Source of the DNA: Thermococcus barossii
GTDB taxonomy: Archaea > Methanobacteriota_B > Thermococci > Thermococcales > Thermococcaceae
DNA: 64,000 bases
Reading direction: 5' to 3'
NCBI RefSeq assembly: GCF_002214465.1
Contig: NZ_CP015101.1
Span: forward strand, 1,371,013 to 1,435,012
Both the position numbers and the translations under genes were made by a program. How positions within the stretch are numbered: the stretch's first letter is position 1; each line of letters opens with the position of its first letter. Shown here piece by piece: positions 29,459-38,582 of the stretch. The notes beneath the pieces were generated by a model, which made no database searches, was not told where the DNA came from, and was given only the letters and a program-made list of their open reading frames with translations.

Positions 29459-30385
29459 ATGGTGAGCAAGCTGCTGGCACTTGAGGCCTACCCCAACCTA
29501 CGTGACCTGGACTTCAGGATACTCAGAGGGGTAGAGCTGAACATGCGTCACCACAGGTGGGTCCCGCTGGAGGACATAGCCAGGTTCGCGAGGGTTGACG
29601 TGGAAACCGCATCCTTCAGGCTGGGCAAGCTCGATGACATGTCCCTGGTCAGACGGAGGAGCGATATAGGCTACATCGGTTACCAGCTCACAATACACGG
29701 TTACGATGTTCTGGCGATAAGGGCCCTGGCCAGGAAGGGAGTGGTTGAGGCCATAAGCACCGCCCAGATAGGCGTTGGAAAGGACGCCGACGTTTATGTT
29801 GGGGTGACACCCTCTGGCGAGAAGGTGGCAGTCAAGTTCAACCGCATCGGTGGAAGAACCGCATCGAGAAAAGCGGCCTATCACGGGCACGTATTCCAGG
29901 ACAAGAGACACACGAGCTGGCTCTACGTATCGAGGCTCATAGCGAAGAAGGAGTACGAGGCGCTGACCCTGCTCAGCCCGATAGCCAGGGTTCCGAGGCC
30001 GATAGCGTGGAACCGGCACGTGGTCGTTATGGAGTTCATAGACGGAACCGAACTGGCGGAGCTGAAGGATACCGACCTGACGAAGGGGGAGGCCGGTGAG
30101 ATACTCGACCGCGTTCTGGAGGAGTACCTCAAAATAGTCCGCTTTGGCATAGTTCATTCCGACATGAGCGAGTTCAACGTCGTTCTGACCAGCGACGGAG
30201 GGGTTCTGATAATTGACTGGGCCCAGTACGTTACAACAGCCCGTCCCGAAAGCTACGAGCTTCTCAAAAGGGACCTCACGGTTCTCCTCAACGCGTTCAG
30301 GAGAAGGTGGCGCGTGGAGAGAAGATTTGAAGATATCTGGCCGGCATTTGAAGAGGCCTGGCTTGAGAGCAGAGGTGAGGGATGA
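29459..30385 (+). CDS. rio2: RIO2 serine protein kinase/ATPase
   Basis: 308 residues. The N-terminal winged helix typical of Rio2 (residues 1-90: DLDFRILRGVELNMRHHRWV, LVRRRSDIGYIGYQLT) precedes the RIO kinase domain, with GVGKDADVYVG as P-loop, VAVKFNR Lys, catalytic HSDMSEFNV and metal-binding IIDWAQ. Rio2 acts in late maturation of the small ribosomal subunit. The next gene overlaps it by four bases (ATGA), so they are translationally coupled. Confidence 0.95.
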   Translation: MVSKLLALEAYPNLRDLDFRILRGVELNMRHHRWVPLEDIARFARVDVETASFRLGKLDDMSLVRRRSDIGYIGYQLTIHGYDVLAIRALARKGVVEAISTAQIGVGKDADVYVGVTPSGEKVAVKFNRIGGRTASRKAAYHGHVFQDKRHTSWLYVSRLIAKKEYEALTLLSPIARVPRPIAWNRHVVVMEFIDGTELAELKDTDLTKGEAGEILDRVLEEYLKIVRFGIVHSDMSEFNVVLTSDGGVLIIDWAQYVTTARPESYELLKRDLTVLLNAFRRRWRVERRFEDIWPAFEEAWLESRGEG

Positions 30386-30876
30386 TGGTGATAAAATACG
30401 AACCGCTGAACAGACGTGAGAGGATTATGAGGCTCTTCCGGGAGGCCCTAGAGGCGGAGAACGCCAGAGACCTCGAAACCGCCAAGCGGAAACTCGACGA
30501 GATAATGGAGCTCGCGAGGGAGGAAGAGCCGGAGTTCTACTTCGAGGCCTGCTTCAGACTCGCGGAGATTTTCCTCCAGGAGGACAACTACCGCGGAGCG
30601 GTCAAGTGCGCCTTAAGGGGCATACACAGGGCCCCGAACGAGGATCTGTACCGGCTCGGGGTGAAGAGGCTCGGAGACGTTCTGTTCATAATGAAGGAAG
30701 AGAAAAGGCTCGGCGACATCGCCGAAGGAATGGACGTTACGCTGGGCCTGGTGAAGGACGATGAGGAGCTCCACCGCTTCGTTCAAGCCCTCGTGAGGAT
30801 AGCGAGGGGAGAAAAGGTCGAGGAGCGGTTTTCGCTGGAAGAGTTCAACGAGATAATCGGGCTCCTCAAAGGATAG
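30382..30876 (+). CDS. TPR-like helical protein coupled to rio2
   Basis: 164 residues, all helical and charged, with TPR-like units (MRLFREALEAENARDLETAKRK, FEACFRLAEIFLQEDNYRGAVKCAL, LYRLGVKRLGDVLFIMKEEKR). No catalytic motif. It starts inside the rio2 stop, which suggests a role with Rio2, for example as a scaffold in ribosome maturation; this is inference from position only. Either of two adjacent ATGs (30382, 30385) can start it. Its end overlaps the convergent radical SAM gene by 11 bases. Confidence 0.7.
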   Translation: MMVIKYEPLNRRERIMRLFREALEAENARDLETAKRKLDEIMELAREEEPEFYFEACFRLAEIFLQEDNYRGAVKCALRGIHRAPNEDLYRLGVKRLGDVLFIMKEEKRLGDIAEGMDVTLGLVKDDEELHRFVQALVRIARGEKVEERFSLEEFNEIIGLLKG

Positions 30877-31813
30877 AGTCCAGAACGCGCCTCACGTAGT
30901 CCCTGCCAGGACTTTCTGGGAAGTTGTAGGGCTCTTTCTTTGGTCTTTCGTTGTAATATGGCCTGTTGCAGCCGGGACAGCCGTGGGTGGCGAAAGCTTC
31001 CGGAGGAACGAGTTCGGCGAGTTCGTACCTCCCGAGTCCAAATCCCACCAGGGAGCCATTCCCGTCAAACTCGAAATCTCCCGGTTCTGCAAGCCCTTCT
31101 TTTATGAGGTAATGGGCCAACTGAATCCTCCTGTACCTCTCAACGGTCGGAGGCTTCGAGTTCTCAAGGCGGGTTCCCCTTATGGGGGTGAAGGCAAAGA
31201 GGGAAACCCAGGCCCCCATTGAGTACGCCCTCCAGATGGTCTCGACTGCCTCCCTGTCGGTCTCGCCGAGGCCTATTATAAGGTGCACGAGAGCTCTCCC
31301 CTCACCAAACACCCCGATGACGTCTTCCGTGAAACGCCACATCTCTCCCCACGAGTAGAGGGAGTCCTTTATCTCCGGGTAGAGCCTTTCGCTGGCCACA
31401 TCCAGGCCGACGCCAATGTAGTCAACGCCCCTCGATTTGAACTCCTCAAGTACATCCCTGCCCACAGGGGTTATCGAAACCGAGACCGGAAGGCCCAGCG
31501 GCTGGAAAAGGTCGAGGAGCTCGACAACATCGGAAACCAGACCTGGATAGTCAACAGTCTGGAGGCATATCCTCGCAAAGCGGCCCGAGGGCAGGGCCTC
31601 AACGACCTCCTCCACCTCGAAAGCTGGCCAGGTTATTCGGGAGAGCTTCTTCAGGTCCGCCCTGCTCTCCCTCGCCTGGGGACAGAAGGCGCAGTTGTTG
31701 CGACAGCGGCCCTCATGGTAGGTCATGAGGTACGCGGTGGTTGGTCTGGCAAGCATTCTGGCCCTTATCAGTCCCATAGCTATCGCCGTTCCGTAGGAGA
31801 CCCTGACGAGCAT
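30866..31813 (-). CDS. Radical SAM protein, biotin-synthase/LipS-like
   Basis: 315 residues. The radical SAM motif CRNNCAFC near residue 37 is followed by PQARES, RICLQTVDYPG, VSVSITPVGRD, GVGLDVASERLYPEI and LIIGLGETDREAVETI, as in BioB-like archaeal enzymes; a C-terminal HGCPGCNRPYYNERP could bind a second cluster. T. kodakarensis makes lipoate with two such proteins, LipS1 and LipS2; this could be one of them, but I cannot decide which, and a partner is not in the window. The start at 31813 follows the MFS stop by two bases, so the two genes are coupled. Confidence 0.75.
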   Translation of the reverse strand: MLVRVSYGTAIAMGLIRARMLARPTTAYLMTYHEGRCRNNCAFCPQARESRADLKKLSRITWPAFEVEEVVEALPSGRFARICLQTVDYPGLVSDVVELLDLFQPLGLPVSVSITPVGRDVLEEFKSRGVDYIGVGLDVASERLYPEIKDSLYSWGEMWRFTEDVIGVFGEGRALVHLIIGLGETDREAVETIWRAYSMGAWVSLFAFTPIRGTRLENSKPPTVERYRRIQLAHYLIKEGLAEPGDFEFDGNGSLVGFGLGRYELAELVPPEAFATHGCPGCNRPYYNERPKKEPYNFPESPGRDYVRRVLDSIL

Positions 31814-31815
31814 CT

Positions 31816-33000
31816 CTACCCCCCACCCGGCTCACTTCCAGAGCTTAAAAACCTTGGGAACTGAACCGAGAGCAGGGCCAGGAAGGCTATCCAGGGGAGA
31901 AGCGGAAAGACGGCGCCGTAGCCCGAAGCTTTGGCCACGTAACCGAGGAGAACCGGACCGATGAGGAAACCGAGGTCGAAGAACATCGTGTATATGCCCG
32001 AGCCAAAGGAGCGTATCCTCTCGGGGAGGTAGGCCAGGGCCATCATCTGGAGCGACGGAACGGCCAGGCCGAAGCCGGCTCCGATTATCGCGGCGCTGAC
32101 GTAGGCCCCGGGAGGGAAGAGGCGAGCGTTGAGAATAACGTAGGCCGCTATGATTAGAGAAAGACCCAAAGAGGCTACTTTGACGGGGCCCCTGAGGTCG
32201 GCCTGCCTTCCCCCTATGACCCTTGTAAAGAGGGAGGAGGCGCCCATTATGCTGGCGTAAGTCCCGAAGGCGGCCGTTCCAAGGCCCGAGACCTTGTAGA
32301 TGGCAGGCAAAAACGTGTTGAGGCCGCTGTAGGCGAGGCTCATGAAGAGCAGGCCAAGGGATGCGAAGACGAAGAAGGGGCTGAGGAGCTGCCGGTAGCT
32401 GGCCCTCTCCTCATTCTTCCTCCGCCTGGGCAGGTGCTTGCCCACGTGGCGGTAGGCGTTGAGGACGAGAAGCGTGGAGACTAGCGAAAGAAAGGCCGCG
32501 ACTGAAAAGGCTACGGTGAAGCCCGAGAAGTCGGTTATGTAGCCCCCCAAAGCGGGACCGATGAGATTGCCGAGCGAGAACATCGTGCCCCTCCAGCCAA
32601 GGGTCTCGCCAACGCGGCCCTTAGGCGCGAGGTCTATGGCCGTGGAGAGGTTCGGCGGGAAGAATATGCCCATCGCGAACCCGTGAAGCCCCCTGCCGAG
32701 GGCGAAGAGCCAGAGCTGGGATGTGTAGTAGGAGAGCACGTAGAGAACCCCGGCGACGATGCCCAGAACCGTCCCGGCCACCATCAGGTGGAACCTCAGC
32801 CCCCTGTCGCCGAGGAAGCCGCCGAGGGGCTTCGTCACGAGGGCCACAACCGCGGAGACCGCGGCGACTATTCCAACCAGGAACGGGTCGGCGCCGAGGG
32901 ATATCGCGAAGGGCGATATGAGAGGACCGACTAGGGCTATTCCAAGAAAGAAGAAGAACGTCGCGAAGTGCAGGTACCAGATGTCCCTGGTAGCGCCCAC
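31816..33000 (-). CDS. MFS transporter
   Basis: 394 residues with 12 predicted spans. The signature PLGGFLGDRGLRFHLMVAG lies after span 2, the second-half copy is GGRQADLRGPVKVAS, and RGLHGFAMGIFFPPNLSTA is the span 4 region seen in drug:H+ antiporters. Substrate unknown. Its first base overlaps the asparaginase stop, and the radical SAM gene follows after two bases, so asparaginase, transporter and radical SAM enzyme look like one operon. Confidence 0.85.
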   Translation of the reverse strand: MGATRDIWYLHFATFFFFLGIALVGPLISPFAISLGADPFLVGIVAAVSAVVALVTKPLGGFLGDRGLRFHLMVAGTVLGIVAGVLYVLSYYTSQLWLFALGRGLHGFAMGIFFPPNLSTAIDLAPKGRVGETLGWRGTMFSLGNLIGPALGGYITDFSGFTVAFSVAAFLSLVSTLLVLNAYRHVGKHLPRRRKNEERASYRQLLSPFFVFASLGLLFMSLAYSGLNTFLPAIYKVSGLGTAAFGTYASIMGASSLFTRVIGGRQADLRGPVKVASLGLSLIIAAYVILNARLFPPGAYVSAAIIGAGFGLAVPSLQMMALAYLPERIRSFGSGIYTMFFDLGFLIGPVLLGYVAKASGYGAVFPLLPWIAFLALLSVQFPRFLSSGSEPGGG

Positions 33001-33920
33001 TAAACACCAGCCTCCGGTTCCTCCATGCCGTCCCTCATGAAGGCGTAGCTCATGTGCTTGGTGTTCTTTGCGAAACCGACGTTGCCCCTGGAGTCAACCA
33101 TTATGATGCCCATGGTATCGGGGCCAAAGTACCTGGTTGCGATGCTTATCGCGGCTTCGCTCGCGCTCTGGGCGTCCATGCCCAATCTAACGAAGTCGGT
33201 GGCGCTTTTGGCTAACGCCAGCTTTATCGCGACCTCGCCAAGGCCAGTGCAGGAAGCCCCGGCAACCTCGTTGGCGTAAGTGCCGCTGCCGATTATGGGG
33301 GTGTCACCGACCCTTCCGAACATCTTGAGGAAAACTCCCCCGGTTGATGTCCCTGCAACCACCTCCTCGCCGTCAAAAGCGACCGCTCCGACCGTGCTCC
33401 TGAGGACTTCGGGGTACTCCTTGATGAGCTCGTTGAGTTTCTTCCAGTGCCTCGTTTCGCCCCTCTCGATGAGCTTCTTCCTCAGCTCCCCCCACTGCTT
33501 CCGCCGCTCTTCGGTAACCGGGTCGTACTCCTCGAAGCCGAGAAGCCTTGCGAACTTCACGGCACCATCCCCGATTAAAAGCACGTGGTCGGTCTTCTCC
33601 ATCACCTTCCTCGCGACGCTTATCGGGTTCCGGACCCCCCAGATTCCGGCAACGGCTCCAGCATCGAGGGTCTTTCCGCGCATTATCGCCGCGTCCATCT
33701 CCACCTTCCCGTCGAGGGTAAGGACCGAACCCGTTCCCGCGTTGAAGAGCGGGTTATCTTCGAGGGCCTTTACCGCTTCCTCGACCGCATCCAGGGCAGA
33801 ACCGCGCCTGAGTTCACGCCATCCTGCCAGAACCGCCTCCCTGACACCGTTGATAACCTTCGGGATGCGCTCCTCCTTTCTTATGGTGCCGGCACCGCCG
33901 TGAACTATTATCGCGACCAT
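33000..33920 (-). CDS. Plant-type L-asparaginase/isoaspartyl peptidase (Ntn hydrolase)
   Basis: 306 residues. The proenzyme would cleave itself before Thr in RSTVGAVAFDGE to expose the catalytic Thr. N-terminal IIVHGGAGT, NPLFNAGTGSVLT and MDAAIM, and after the nucleophile GVGDTPIIGSGTYA and SCTGLGE, are family hallmarks. It hydrolyses L-asparagine or beta-aspartyl dipeptides; the latter would repair isoaspartate arising at high temperature. The ATG at 33920 has GGTGG upstream; a second ATG at 33929 lies before that site. Confidence 0.94.
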   Translation of the reverse strand: MVAIIVHGGAGTIRKEERIPKVINGVREAVLAGWRELRRGSALDAVEEAVKALEDNPLFNAGTGSVLTLDGKVEMDAAIMRGKTLDAGAVAGIWGVRNPISVARKVMEKTDHVLLIGDGAVKFARLLGFEEYDPVTEERRKQWGELRKKLIERGETRHWKKLNELIKEYPEVLRSTVGAVAFDGEEVVAGTSTGGVFLKMFGRVGDTPIIGSGTYANEVAGASCTGLGEVAIKLALAKSATDFVRLGMDAQSASEAAISIATRYFGPDTMGIIMVDSRGNVGFAKNTKHMSYAFMRDGMEEPEAGV

Positions 33921-33986
33921 GAGAACCACCGTAATAAAAAGCCCTCGAACGGTTAAAAGGGTTGTGGAAACGAAAAGACAGGAACC

Positions 33987-34901
33987 TCAGCTTAGCGCCA
34001 TGTTGATTATCGTCTCGCCGATGTTCTCAAGGTACTCGAGAATCCTGCGGTAGCTCTCAAGCGCGATTGACTGACGGTAGTCGATGGAACGTATCTCCTC
34101 CTTCAGCTCGAGCATGAGCCTGTCTATCTTGCCCAGGTCCCTCTCCTCTATCTGTGCCATCATCCCTTCGAACTTCTCCTTCAGGTAGGTCACGTTTATC
34201 TCGCTGGGGTTCTCGGCTATGCGCGTTATGTGATCCCCTATGCGCTCGATGTTCCTGACTATGAAGAGTATGCCGAGCAGGTCAAAGGTTCTCCTGATTA
34301 TGCCGCTCTCCTCTGTAACACCGCGCTTGCTGAGCAGTCTGTTCACCGCCCGGATTATGAGAAAGTAGAACCTGTCCAGCTCGTTCTCAAGGTCGTTTAT
34401 GTCGCGCAGAATCTCGGCGTCACCGGGGTTCTGAATGAGGAGCTCAAGGTCACCGAGCATAGAGATTATGAGGGAGCGTATCCTGTTGAGGAGCTCCGCG
34501 AGGTTAACCTCCTCCTCGTCGAGCAGGCTCTTGGCGACCATGCGCTGGGGCTCATCGAGTATTATCTCGACCCCCGGAAGGCTCTGGAGAACCTTCCTTA
34601 TCTTGACCTTGTATATGGGCATCTCCTCGACGAGGTGAATCTCAAGGACGTCGTAGCCCTGGATGTAGGCAGAGATAACGAGCCTGACCGCCATATCGGG
34701 CGAGTACTCCTTCGAGATGTCCAGAATCTTCTTCTCGCTTACCTCCCTTGGCTCCTTGGGGAAGATTGTTATGCTGCCGTCCGGGTTTATGAGGAGCGGA
34801 ACGACGTCGCCCTGGGCAAGCCCGTGCTCCCTGACCCACTTCTTGGGAAGTGAGATTATGTATGAACTCCTGCCGGTAAATTGTATCTTCCGGAACTCCA
34901 T
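33987..34901 (-). CDS. AbrB-PhoU phosphate-type regulator
   Basis: 304 residues. The N-terminal 45 are a SpoVT/AbrB swapped-hairpin DNA-binding domain (FTGRSSYIISLPKKWVREHGLAQGDVV); the rest holds two PhoU-like helical repeats (DLENELDRFYFLIIRAVNRLL, VRNIERIGDHITRIAENP). Such fusions control phosphate uptake genes in archaea; no phosphate transporter lies in the window. The ATG at 34901 (GGTGAT upstream) gives the standard N-terminus. Its promoter is divergent from the MFS gene at 34990. Confidence 0.87.
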   Translation of the reverse strand: MEFRKIQFTGRSSYIISLPKKWVREHGLAQGDVVPLLINPDGSITIFPKEPREVSEKKILDISKEYSPDMAVRLVISAYIQGYDVLEIHLVEEMPIYKVKIRKVLQSLPGVEIILDEPQRMVAKSLLDEEEVNLAELLNRIRSLIISMLGDLELLIQNPGDAEILRDINDLENELDRFYFLIIRAVNRLLSKRGVTEESGIIRRTFDLLGILFIVRNIERIGDHITRIAENPSEINVTYLKEKFEGMMAQIEERDLGKIDRLMLELKEEIRSIDYRQSIALESYRRILEYLENIGETIINMALS

Positions 34902-34960
34902 AGATATCACCGTCAATATATAGACAAGCGAGGCCATATAAAAGGCTTCAGTTCGATATA

Positions 34961-34968
34961 CTTATAAA
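34961..34968 (+). promoter_or_regulatory. TATA box of a leaderless MFS message
   Basis: ACTTATAAACG ends about 22 bases before the ATG at 34990, the usual TATA-to-transcript-start distance. No Shine-Dalgarno-like stretch is present in CTAAGATTGACATTGGCAC, so transcription probably begins at or near the ATG. Confidence 0.55.
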
Positions 34969-34989
34969 CGCTAAGATTGACATTGGCAC

Positions 34990-36156
34990 ATGTTCCAGGG
35001 CTACGGCAGGGACGCGAAGATACTCATAGCGGCGAACGCAGCGGGTCAGCTCTTCCTCCAGTTCTCCATATTCATTATGCCGTTCTATCTGGCCGTTCTC
35101 GGCTACGACATGGCACAGATGGGGACGTTCTTCTCGATACAGACGTTTACCGGCGGGCTGTTCTTCCTGGTAGCAGGCCAGGTTTCACTTAGGCTTGGCT
35201 ACAGAAAAACCCTCATCATCTCCGCCCTCCTGGGGCTGGCCGGGAGACTCCTCCAGGTGGCGGCGGTAAACGACTACGTCCTCGCCCTTGGGTTTTTCCT
35301 TGTCGGCGCCAACATGGGTATGAGACAGCCAAACTTTACCGCCCTTCTCAGTGAGGAGGTCGGAGAGGGGCAGAGGCACCACGCCTTCTCGATAAGCTTT
35401 GGCCTAGGAACAATATTCAACGCCCTCGGAGTCCTGATAGCGGGCTTTGCACCCGATTTCTTCACCGGACTGGGGCTGAGTGAGGGGACCGCTTACCGGC
35501 TGGTCGTCTCGCTTGCGCTCCTCCAGTTCGCCCTCGTGATCCCGGCGCTACTCACAATAAGCGACGTCCCGGTCAGGAACCCGAAGATAAACTGGAACCG
35601 TGAGCTGGTCGTGAAGATACTCAAGTTTTCCCTGCCGAGTGCTCTGATAGGCTTCGGTGCCGGAATAACGATACCCTACATGAGCCTCTACTTCAAGCTC
35701 CAGTTCGGACAGACGCTCGCGGCTATAAGCGGGGTATTCTTCCTCCAGCAGCTGGCGATGGGCCTGGGCTCCTTCGGCCTTCCGAGGCTGGTTCACAGGA
35801 TAGGGCCGGTGAGGGTCATAACGTCCTTCCAGAGCATGGCGGCCTTTCTCTTCGCTATATTCCCCTCGATAGAGACCTTCTTGCTGGCGGCGGCCCTCTA
35901 CATAATCCGCTCGATCCTCATGAACATCGTGTGGCCCATAAACGACTCCTTCATGATGGGATTCTTCTCGACGGAGGAGAAGGCGACCGCGGCGGGAATC
36001 AGAAGAGCCTTCTCCACCTTTATGCGCGGCGGCGGGAACTACGTCGGCGGTCTGCTCTTTGGGATGTCCCTGAGTTATCCCTTCTACGCAACGGCGACGC
36101 TCTACGTGATAGCGACGGCGATATTCTACGCCTTCTTCATAAAGCACAACGAGTGA
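34990..36156 (+). CDS. MFS transporter
   Basis: 388 residues, 12 spans. The loop after span 2 is QVSLRLGYRKTLIIS, a weaker version of the MFS signature, and the middle holds AFSISFGLGTIFNALGVLIAG and LVHRIGPVRVITSF. Substrate unknown; close to permeases annotated as multidrug or sugar transporters. It is the third MFS gene within 8 kb. Lies head to head with the AbrB-PhoU regulator and tail to tail with iorB. Confidence 0.85.
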   Translation: MFQGYGRDAKILIAANAAGQLFLQFSIFIMPFYLAVLGYDMAQMGTFFSIQTFTGGLFFLVAGQVSLRLGYRKTLIISALLGLAGRLLQVAAVNDYVLALGFFLVGANMGMRQPNFTALLSEEVGEGQRHHAFSISFGLGTIFNALGVLIAGFAPDFFTGLGLSEGTAYRLVVSLALLQFALVIPALLTISDVPVRNPKINWNRELVVKILKFSLPSALIGFGAGITIPYMSLYFKLQFGQTLAAISGVFFLQQLAMGLGSFGLPRLVHRIGPVRVITSFQSMAAFLFAIFPSIETFLLAAALYIIRSILMNIVWPINDSFMMGFFSTEEKATAAGIRRAFSTFMRGGGNYVGGLLFGMSLSYPFYATATLYVIATAIFYAFFIKHNE

Positions 36157-36166
36157 AAAGAAAAGC

Positions 36167-36751
36167 TCAGCCCTTCGCGAGTTCGATTCCCCGCTCCAGG
36201 GCCCTGAAGTTGACCTCCCAGAGCTTCTCCCTCAGGGTGAGTCTTATGCCCTCGTAGAGGGACTCCTTCCTGAGCGGTAGGAGGCCATTTCCATAGGCGT
36301 ATCCGAGCATTAAAACTCCAAGCGTTCTGGGGTTTATCCTATCCGCCTCGCGCTGAAAGTTCATCATGTGAACCGGGCAGATTTTTGCCATGGCTTCCTC
36401 GATTTCATTGAGTTCCGGATAGCGCTCCTTGCCGACGAGGGTCGTTGCGGTATGTATGGGATAGGCGTTGATGACGGCCACGCTGTTTTTACCCAGAAAG
36501 CGGGCGTTCCTTAGTGCCTCGGCCGGCTCGAGGGCCAGCATGAGATTGGCCTTGCCCTCCTCGATGAGGGGCGAGTAGACCTCCTCCCCAAAGCGCAGGT
36601 AGCTCAGAACGCTCCCGTAGCGCTGGCTCATTCCAAGGGTCTCTCCTATGCGGACGTTGTAGCCCTCGTGCATCGCCGCGTTCCCGACTATGCGCGAGAG
36701 CGTTAAACCGCCCTGACCGCCGACTCCGGTGATTATGAGGTTGAACTCCAT
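36167..36751 (-). CDS. iorB: Indolepyruvate:ferredoxin oxidoreductase beta-type subunit (IorB-like), lone
   Basis: 194 residues of the 2-oxoacid oxidoreductase gamma/IorB fold: IITGVGGQGGLTLSRIVGNAA at the N-terminus, GETLGMSQRYGSVLSYLRFG, LALEPAEALRNA and GVLMLGYAYGNG. In IOR it pairs with the TPP- and Fe-S-carrying IorA in aromatic amino acid breakdown. No iorA is adjacent, so it either assembles with a distant alpha subunit or has another partner. The ATG at 36751 has GGTGG upstream. Promoter: GGTTTTTATCC on the minus strand. Confidence 0.85.
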   Translation of the reverse strand: MEFNLIITGVGGQGGLTLSRIVGNAAMHEGYNVRIGETLGMSQRYGSVLSYLRFGEEVYSPLIEEGKANLMLALEPAEALRNARFLGKNSVAVINAYPIHTATTLVGKERYPELNEIEEAMAKICPVHMMNFQREADRINPRTLGVLMLGYAYGNGLLPLRKESLYEGIRLTLREKLWEVNFRALERGIELAKG

Positions 36752-36873
36752 GGGCACCACCGAAATGCATTGGAGGGAGCGGATAAAAACCTGTTGTCAA
36801 GAACATTCGACTGGCTGGATTAAAGCCCGAAAATACCACAGGAAAATGGCGAAAAGATTTGTAAGAACTCAAA

Positions 36874-38454
36874 TCAGCCTTCTAAGCGAAGGCGCTTAAC
36901 AACGAACTCCTTATCGAGCGAGGCAAGGAACGGGGCCAGTCTCGGACCGCGATCCTTTCCAATGAAGAGGTTGTAGAGTGCTCTGAACCACTCCTTGCTG
37001 GGTATCCCACGCTTCTTGGCGGCATCGTAGAGCGCGTTGTTGAGTTCATCAACGGTGAACTTCTCGCGGCCCTCGAGCCACTCCGCGACCTCGAGCATGG
37101 CCTCCCCGACCTCGGGCTTCAGCTCAATCTCCGGGGGCTTTTCCAGGATGCTGAACTTCACGTTGTCGGGAGCGTACTTCTCAACCCAGTTTCTAGCGAG
37201 CCTTATGCGAAGCCTTATGCGCTCAACGTCCTCACCGCTCAGCTCCCCAGGAACGTGCCCCTGCTCCTGGAGGACGCGGATTATGCCATTTTCGTCCAGG
37301 TGTGGCATCTGGACGAGTGTAACGAGGAACCTGAAGGGGGCCTGAGCGGTCAGCCTCTCCGGAACCCTCGGCATCGAAAGCTCGTAGGTTCTCTTCAGCT
37401 CGGCCTCCTCCTCGGGGTTCTTTGCACTCTCCAGACCAAAGTAAATCCTCTCCACCCTGTCAAACTCGTCGTAGAGGTTGAGAAGGCCGAGGCCGAGGTC
37501 TATCTTGAGCTCCTTGTTGGGCCTCGCCTTGGCGTAGATGAAGCGGATTATTCCTGGCTCGAGAACCTCGTAAAGGTCGCTCAGGAGTATAACGTTGCCC
37601 TTTGAACCACTCATCTTGCCCTTCTGCCCCTTGATTCCGACGAACTCGTACATCAAGTCTATGGGTGCAGGCCAGCCAAAGACCTTCTCAACGATCTCCC
37701 TGCCAGTGTCGTATGAGCCGCCTGCCGCTAGGTGGTCCTTCCCTGCGGGCTCGAAGTCCACCTTGAAATGGGCCCAGCGCATCGGCCAGTCAACTCTCCA
37801 CCTTAGCTTGACGTTGCCCTCCCTTATGTCGGTCTCGCCCTCGCTCCCGCAGTAGGGACAGCGGTAGGAAACCTTCCATTCACCGTCCCAGGAGACGAAT
37901 TCGGCCTCCCTCCTGCACCTCGGGCAGTAAACCATAACCGGCTGCCAGTCTTCCTCCAGAGGGGGTTGCTTCGCTCTCTCGCGGTACTTGTCGAGTATGG
38001 CCTTTATCTCGCCGCGCTTGGTAAGAGCCGTCCTTATCTCCTCAGCGTATTCCCCTGACTTGTACAGCTCGTAGGCATGGAGAAAGTCCACCTCAATTCC
38101 AAGTTTCTCCACCTCACTCTCAAAGAGCTCCATGAAGTGCTCGGCGTAGCTCCCGTGGCAGCCCCAGGGATCGGGAACCTCACGAACCGGCTTCGTGAGG
38201 TGCTCCTTCCACTCCGCTGGAACGTTCTTCGGCACCTTCCTGAAGCGGTCGTAGTCGTCCCACATGTGAATGTGGCGAACCTTCTTCCCCCTGTCCCTCA
38301 AAGCGTGGCCCACTATGTAGGCCGTGAAGAACTCGCGGAAGTTGCCTATGTGAACGTAACCGCTCGGCGTTATCCCGCTCTCGACGACGTACTCCTCCTT
38401 ATCACCACGTTCACGAATTATCTTTTCAGCCATGTAATCCGCCCAGTGAACCAT
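36874..38454 (-). CDS. lysS: Lysyl-tRNA synthetase, class I
   Basis: Charges tRNA-Lys; archaea of this group use the class I enzyme, unlike most bacteria. 526 residues, with the HIGH-like [11 protein letters not shown] near residue 30, zinc-binding [11 protein letters not shown] and [10 protein letters not shown], and the KMSKS-type KMSGSKGN. The C-terminal helical bundle binds the anticodon stem. GGTGGTG precedes the ATG at 38454; the GTG at 38463 lies inside it. Upstream, AAGCTTAAGCTT (38491-38502) is a perfect palindrome overlapping the likely TATA. Confidence 0.95.
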   Translation of the reverse strand: MVHWADYMAEKIIRERGDKEEYVVESGITPSGYVHIGNFREFFTAYIVGHALRDRGKKVRHIHMWDDYDRFRKVPKNVPAEWKEHLTKPVREVPDPWGCHGSYAEHFMELFESEVEKLGIEVDFLHAYELYKSGEYAEEIRTALTKRGEIKAILDKYRERAKQPPLEEDWQPVMVYCPRCRREAEFVSWDGEWKVSYRCPYCGSEGETDIREGNVKLRWRVDWPMRWAHFKVDFEPAGKDHLAAGGSYDTGREIVEKVFGWPAPIDLMYEFVGIKGQKGKMSGSKGNVILLSDLYEVLEPGIIRFIYAKARPNKELKIDLGLGLLNLYDEFDRVERIYFGLESAKNPEEEAELKRTYELSMPRVPERLTAQAPFRFLVTLVQMPHLDENGIIRVLQEQGHVPGELSGEDVERIRLRIRLARNWVEKYAPDNVKFSILEKPPEIELKPEVGEAMLEVAEWLEGREKFTVDELNNALYDAAKKRGIPSKEWFRALYNLFIGKDRGPRLAPFLASLDKEFVVKRLRLEG

Positions 38455-38526
38455 TCTCACCACCGGGCTTAGCTCTGCGGAGGGGCTTTTAAGCTTAAGC
38501 TTGCGTCAAAACAACTTGAAGAGGGA

Positions 38527-38537
38527 AAATTTTATAA
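38527..38537 (+). promoter_or_regulatory. TATA box of the 38.6-kb hypothetical gene
   Basis: AAAATTTTATAAG about 50 bases before the ATG, followed by an AGGAGG ribosome binding site. Confidence 0.55.
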
Positions 38538-38582
38538 GTTACGATAGTAAAACTACTTCCCGAAGTAACAGGAGGTATTCCC

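Noticed and set aside
38491-38502. AAGCTTAAGCTT palindrome upstream of lysS as an operator
   Set aside because: It coincides with the expected TATA region and low-complexity AT symmetry is common there; no second copy seen.
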